The notes beneath the pieces are model-generated. The model ran no database searches and had not been told where the DNA came from. It was given only the letters and a program-made list of their open reading frames with translations. 64,000 bases of DNA, from NCBI GenBank assembly GCA_049325315.1, contig JBMONB010000052.1, positions 1 to 64,000 of the forward strand, written 5' to 3'. This DNA is from JAWLHU01 sp049325315. GTDB taxonomy: Bacteria > Bacillota > Sulfobacillia > Symbiobacteriales > Symbiobacteriaceae. The position numbers were made by a program, and so were the translations under genes. This document shows, one piece after another, positions 61,394 to 64,000 of the stretch (position 1 is the stretch's first letter; every line of letters starts with the position of its first letter).

Positions 61394-62809
61394 TTAGACT
61401 CTGGTTTGCACCACGGCCTGCCGGGCGTGATCGTCCCATTCGATTCGGTCCGTCAGAAGGTGGATCACTTGCTTTTGCTGTGCATACGAGAGAGCTTGCC
61501 AGGCGCTGCGCAGGGAGACCTCCCGGCGCAACGGCTGAGCGGTGCCGGTTACGTTTACGAGCTCAGCCCTCTTCTCAGCGAATGTGGCGCTCAGCCTGGC
61601 TCTCTCTGCCTCGATCTCAGTCCGGAGACCGTTGAAGGTGTCGGCATCAATCCGGGCCTTGCGGTAGTCCTGTCGGACTCGGGTCAGTTCCTGATCGATC
61701 TCTTGAAGGTGGGATTCCAGGGCGGAGACCTCCTGCCTGAGCAGGTTCACCTCATGCTCTGCTCGCCCGGCCATGCGGTGGGCAAGCTCCTCCTGGTCCA
61801 GAAGCGGTAGGAGCTGCGTGACAACGGCCTCCTCCAAGTAGTCCTGGCGAATCATGGGGCAGGTACAGTCCCGGAACTGAATGCTGCCTGTGCAGGCATA
61901 ATACCTGTACGCATAGGTCCCGCTTCGGCAGATCCGTCCATTCATTGAACGGCCGCATCGCTTGCAGCAGAGCCGGCCCGAAAGGATATAGGGGGAGTCA
62001 CCGCTCGCCCGGCGGGGGTGTAACGCCGACTTCTGCCGGCGGAGCGCCTGCACCAGCTCCCACTGTTCGGCGTCAACAACGACAGGGAAGGCATCTTCGG
62101 TCGTAATGTCCCGGTAGACAAGCCGGCCTCGGTAGGCCGGGTTCGTGAGCATCCGCTGAACCGCCGAGATGTGCCACCGCCCCCCCGCCCGGGTGCGAAT
62201 GCCGGCGTCGTTGAGGGTCCGGGCAATCTGCCCGTCGGTTCGGCCGGCCAAGTACGCGGCATAGGCCTGCCGGATGACGATCGCCTCCCGTTCCACAATG
62301 CAAAAGCGCTTATCTCTCAGGCTGTAGCCATAGGGCGGACGGATACCGGGATTCCGGCCCTCCTCCGCTCGCCGGCGCTTCCCGGACATGGTGCGATCTC
62401 GAATCGTGTTGCGCTCATGCGCCGCGAAGATGGCAGCAATACCGAAGCCCAATTGACCGGTGGTTGACGTCGTGTCGATATGGGGCTCCGAAACAGAGAC
62501 CAGCGAGGCCTTCATGTGCCAGTCCTTTTCGACCAGCTTGTACGCCAGGTATGGGCTGCGGGCGAGGCGGTCCAGCTTATACACAATGACGGCGGAGACC
62601 GAGCCCTGCTGTATGGCCTGGTTGAGCCGACCGAGGCCCGGCCGGCTCTCCCGAGTGCCTGATATGCCATCGTCGATGAAGATGTGCTCCGGCGCCACGC
62701 GCCACCCCCTGTCAGCCGCATACGCAAGGCAGGAGTCACGCTGTACTTCGAGCGTCGTTCCTGTTCCCTGATCTTCCGTGGACCAACGGATATAGACAGC
62801 ACCATTCAC
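61394..62809 (-). CDS. R5: large serine recombinase of E5
   Basis: 471 residues. Catalytic Ser in GAVYIRWSTEDQGTGTTL; DDGISGTRESRP; IVYKLDRLARSP; AAHERNTIRDRTMSG. Recombinase domain (PYGYSLRDKRF, MLTNPAYRGRLVYRD), zinc ribbon (CCKRCGRSMNGR ... YYACTGS ... CTCPMI), coiled coil. GTG 62809 is chosen because AAGAGGTGG lies just upstream; longer frames run into spoVR. Start 59 bases from the right core. Confidence 0.94.
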   Translation of the reverse strand: MNGAVYIRWSTEDQGTGTTLEVQRDSCLAYAADRGWRVAPEHIFIDDGISGTRESRPGLGRLNQAIQQGSVSAVIVYKLDRLARSPYLAYKLVEKDWHMKASLVSVSEPHIDTTSTTGQLGFGIAAIFAAHERNTIRDRTMSGKRRRAEEGRNPGIRPPYGYSLRDKRFCIVEREAIVIRQAYAAYLAGRTDGQIARTLNDAGIRTRAGGRWHISAVQRMLTNPAYRGRLVYRDITTEDAFPVVVDAEQWELVQALRRQKSALHPRRASGDSPYILSGRLCCKRCGRSMNGRICRSGTYAYRYYACTGSIQFRDCTCPMIRQDYLEEAVVTQLLPLLDQEELAHRMAGRAEHEVNLLRQEVSALESHLQEIDQELTRVRQDYRKARIDADTFNGLRTEIEAERARLSATFAEKRAELVNVTGTAQPLRREVSLRSAWQALSYAQQKQVIHLLTDRIEWDDHARQAVVQTRV

Positions 62810-62867
62810 CAGCGCCACCTCTTGCCATGAGGGTATGCGGCTGATCGTGCCTTTCGCACTGTTGGTC

Positions 62868-63470
62868 CAGACCAAGATCATGAATGAGGGTTGGGCCTCC
62901 TTCTGGCACATGCGGATCATGCGGGAACTGGACCTGACCGACGACGAGTTTGTGGAGTTCGGCCGGCTCCACGCCGGGGTCTGTACCCCGGGCCACACCC
63001 GCATCAACCCCTACTTTGTCGGGCTAAAGATCTTCGAGGACATTGAGAAGCGCTTCGGTCGGGAGAAGATCTTCGAGGTCCGGGAGATGGAGAATGATGT
63101 CTCCTTCCTGCGGAGCTACCTGACCGAAGAGCTCTGCCAGGACCTGGACCTCTTCGTCTACGAGTTGGAGGAGGATGACTGGACGATTACCGACAAGCAG
63201 TGGGAGCGGGTGCGGGACGCCCTGTGCGACTCCATGACCAACTTTGGTCAACCCTATATCGTCGTGGAGGATGGGGATTTCAACGGCCGGCGGGAGCTGT
63301 ACCTGCAGCACTACCACGACGGCCGTGACCTGGATGTCCCCTACGCCGAGCGGACCCTGCAGTACGTCTGCCAGCTGTGGGGCCGGCCCGTCCACCTGGA
63401 GACCCGGCAGGGGGAGAAGACGGTGATCATGACCTGCCAGGCAGACGGGGTGCAGCGGATCGAGGTGTAG
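62868..63470 (+). pseudogene. spoVR: spoVR fragment 3 of 3 (C-terminus)
   Basis: Encodes TKIMNEGWASFWHMRIMREL, HAGVCTPGHTRINPYFVGLKIF, QPYIVVEDGDFNGRRELYLQH and YVCQLWGRPVHLETRQGEK, the SpoVR C-terminus. The nearest in-frame ATG (62835) lies in E5 sequence and is not its natural start. Joined with fragments 1 and 2 the protein would be 460 residues, close to the B. subtilis length. Confidence 0.93.
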
Positions 63471-63473
63471 CAT

Positions 63474-63510
63474 AGAAGGCCCTCACCACACGCATGGTGA
63501 GGGCTTTCCG
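63474..63510 (+). terminator. Terminator of the yhbH-spoVR operon
   Basis: AAGGCCCTCACCA and TGGTGAGGGCTTT form a stem around CACGCA. Confidence 0.8.
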
Positions 63511-63531
63511 GCGTCCTATCACGAGAACTCC

Positions 63532-63798
63532 ATGGAGGTTCTGGGGATCATAGGGAGCGAGTGGTTATGGATCCTAGCCTCGGGCATAACCATATCCTGG
63601 TGGTTGTGCCTGCGTCCTGCATTCGCTCAGCGTCAATCCTGCGGTCGTATCAGAGCCGTTCGTTACGACTCTCGTGGATGGCACTGGGTTGTTCATGTAC
63701 TGAACCATCACCCGGTTTATGTTGGGGCGAGCCTGGCGCGCAGGGAGGCAGAGCTGAACTCAACTGAGTTTGGCTCCGCCTCTGTCTCTTACCCTTAA
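63532..63798 (+). CDS. Hypothetical membrane-anchored protein (88 aa)
   Basis: ATG 63532, weak ribosome binding site (CACGAGAA). One hydrophobic segment (WLWILASGITISWWLCL) then a basic, soluble part (SRGWHWVVHVLNHHPVYVG). No known family. Convergent with the TPR gene, with a four-base overlap. Confidence 0.45.
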   Translation: MEVLGIIGSEWLWILASGITISWWLCLRPAFAQRQSCGRIRAVRYDSRGWHWVVHVLNHHPVYVGASLARREAELNSTEFGSASVSYP

Positions 63799-64000
63799 AT
63801 GCGATCGAGAAGGCGCTCGGTCACCTGGGCCTCATCAAAGGCCCGCAGCCGGCGCAGCAGATGAAGGCTCACGCGCAACATCTCGCGCGCCTGGTCGTTT
63901 TCCCCGTCGGCACTATGCACCTGGGCCATCTCCCGGTAGAGGATTCCCCGGAGGACGCCATCATCGCTCCCATTGAGATCGAGCAGGTTCAAGGCCTCTG
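63795..64000 (-). CDS. TPR-type protein, C-terminal end (gene continues beyond window)
   Basis: The minus frame is open from the right edge to TAA 63795-63797. EALNLLDLNGS ... GILYREMAQVHSADGENDQAREMLRVSLHLLRRL is a TPR-like helical pair, as at the C-terminus of Rap-like or XRE-TPR regulators. The start is outside the window. Confidence 0.65.
   Translation of the reverse strand, partial: EALNLLDLNGSDDGVLRGILYREMAQVHSADGENDQAREMLRVSLHLLRRLRAFDEAQVTERLLDRI

Larger units (their letters stand above)
59953..62870. mobile_element. E5: 2.9-kb element carrying ychF, inserted in spoVR
   Basis: CAG at 59953-59955 and 62868-62870 is the shared core. Excision (2,915 bp) joins YFVPQMQ to TKIMNEGWASFWH, the expected SpoVR sequence. 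Contents are only a complete ychF gene and recombinase R5. No mobility genes other than R5. Confidence 0.85.

Noticed and set aside
59941..62870. Inverted-repeat attP around the E5 core
   Set aside because: A weak 12-of-18 match exists between the ends but is off-centre by about five bases, so it was not used as evidence; the boundary rests on SpoVR continuity.

Overview
This is a GC-rich window (most genes above 60% G+C) from an endospore-forming, probably thermophilic member of the Firmicutes, most like Symbiobacterium. That rests on the neighbouring sporulation genes yhbH and spoVR, strong AGGAGG-type ribosome binding sites, frequent GTG/TTG starts and a SpoVG homologue. The assignment is inference; no rRNA or tRNA was seen.

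The backbone is one small operon, yhbH-spoVR, broken by stacked site-specific elements. A roughly 60-bp piece of yhbH lies at about 9.79-9.85 kb, the rest of its 3' half at 51.74-52.15 kb, and spoVR is in three in-frame pieces (52.14-52.45, 59.48-59.96, 62.87-63.47 kb). Removing the intervening DNA at short shared cores restores both reading frames exactly. The elements are: E1 (left of about 9.79 kb, extending out of the window); E3 (9,849-51,742, an integrative conjugative element of about 42 kb); E4 (52,444-59,480, a 7.0-kb mobilizable element); and E5 (59,953-62,870, 2.9 kb, carrying ychF). E3, E4 and E5 each have a large serine recombinase gene starting about 60 bp inside the right end and reading inward. 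Two further recombinase genes (R1 at 0.9-2.5 kb, R2 at 9.8-11.4 kb) look like 1.6-kb recombinase-only elements, R2 sitting inside the left att site of E3. The arrangement resembles the sigK, spoVFB and spoVR intervening elements that are excised in the mother cell, but here four interruptions fall in two adjacent genes.

E1 cargo: a secreted surface protein (partial), a 1.8-kb-residue subtilisin-like protease, a 57-residue protein and a DUF418 membrane protein. E3 cargo from left to right: a heme-copper terminal reductase operon (cupredoxin, small subunit, subunits II and I, heme O synthase, CopC, CopD); a secreted amidase and membrane proteins; a TraD-like ATPase with a replication-relaxation protein; hypotheticals, a SEC-C protein and a decayed nuclease gene; a Rap/Phr-like TPR-peptide pair; an XRE repressor with two palindromic operators; an AbrB-like regulator; a ParM/ParR-like pair with 10-bp iterons; a relaxase, coupling protein and type IV secretion genes; SpoVG; and a zinc-hook ATPase of probable defence function. 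E4 carries a MobQ relaxase with an oriT-like hairpin, a Shedu (DUF4263) protein and a TIGR02391 protein.

The ICE and the mobilizable element share DNA signals (10-bp iterons and TTGACA-centred inverted repeats), suggesting regulatory cross-talk. After spoVR come a terminator, a small membrane protein and the end of a TPR protein that leaves the window.
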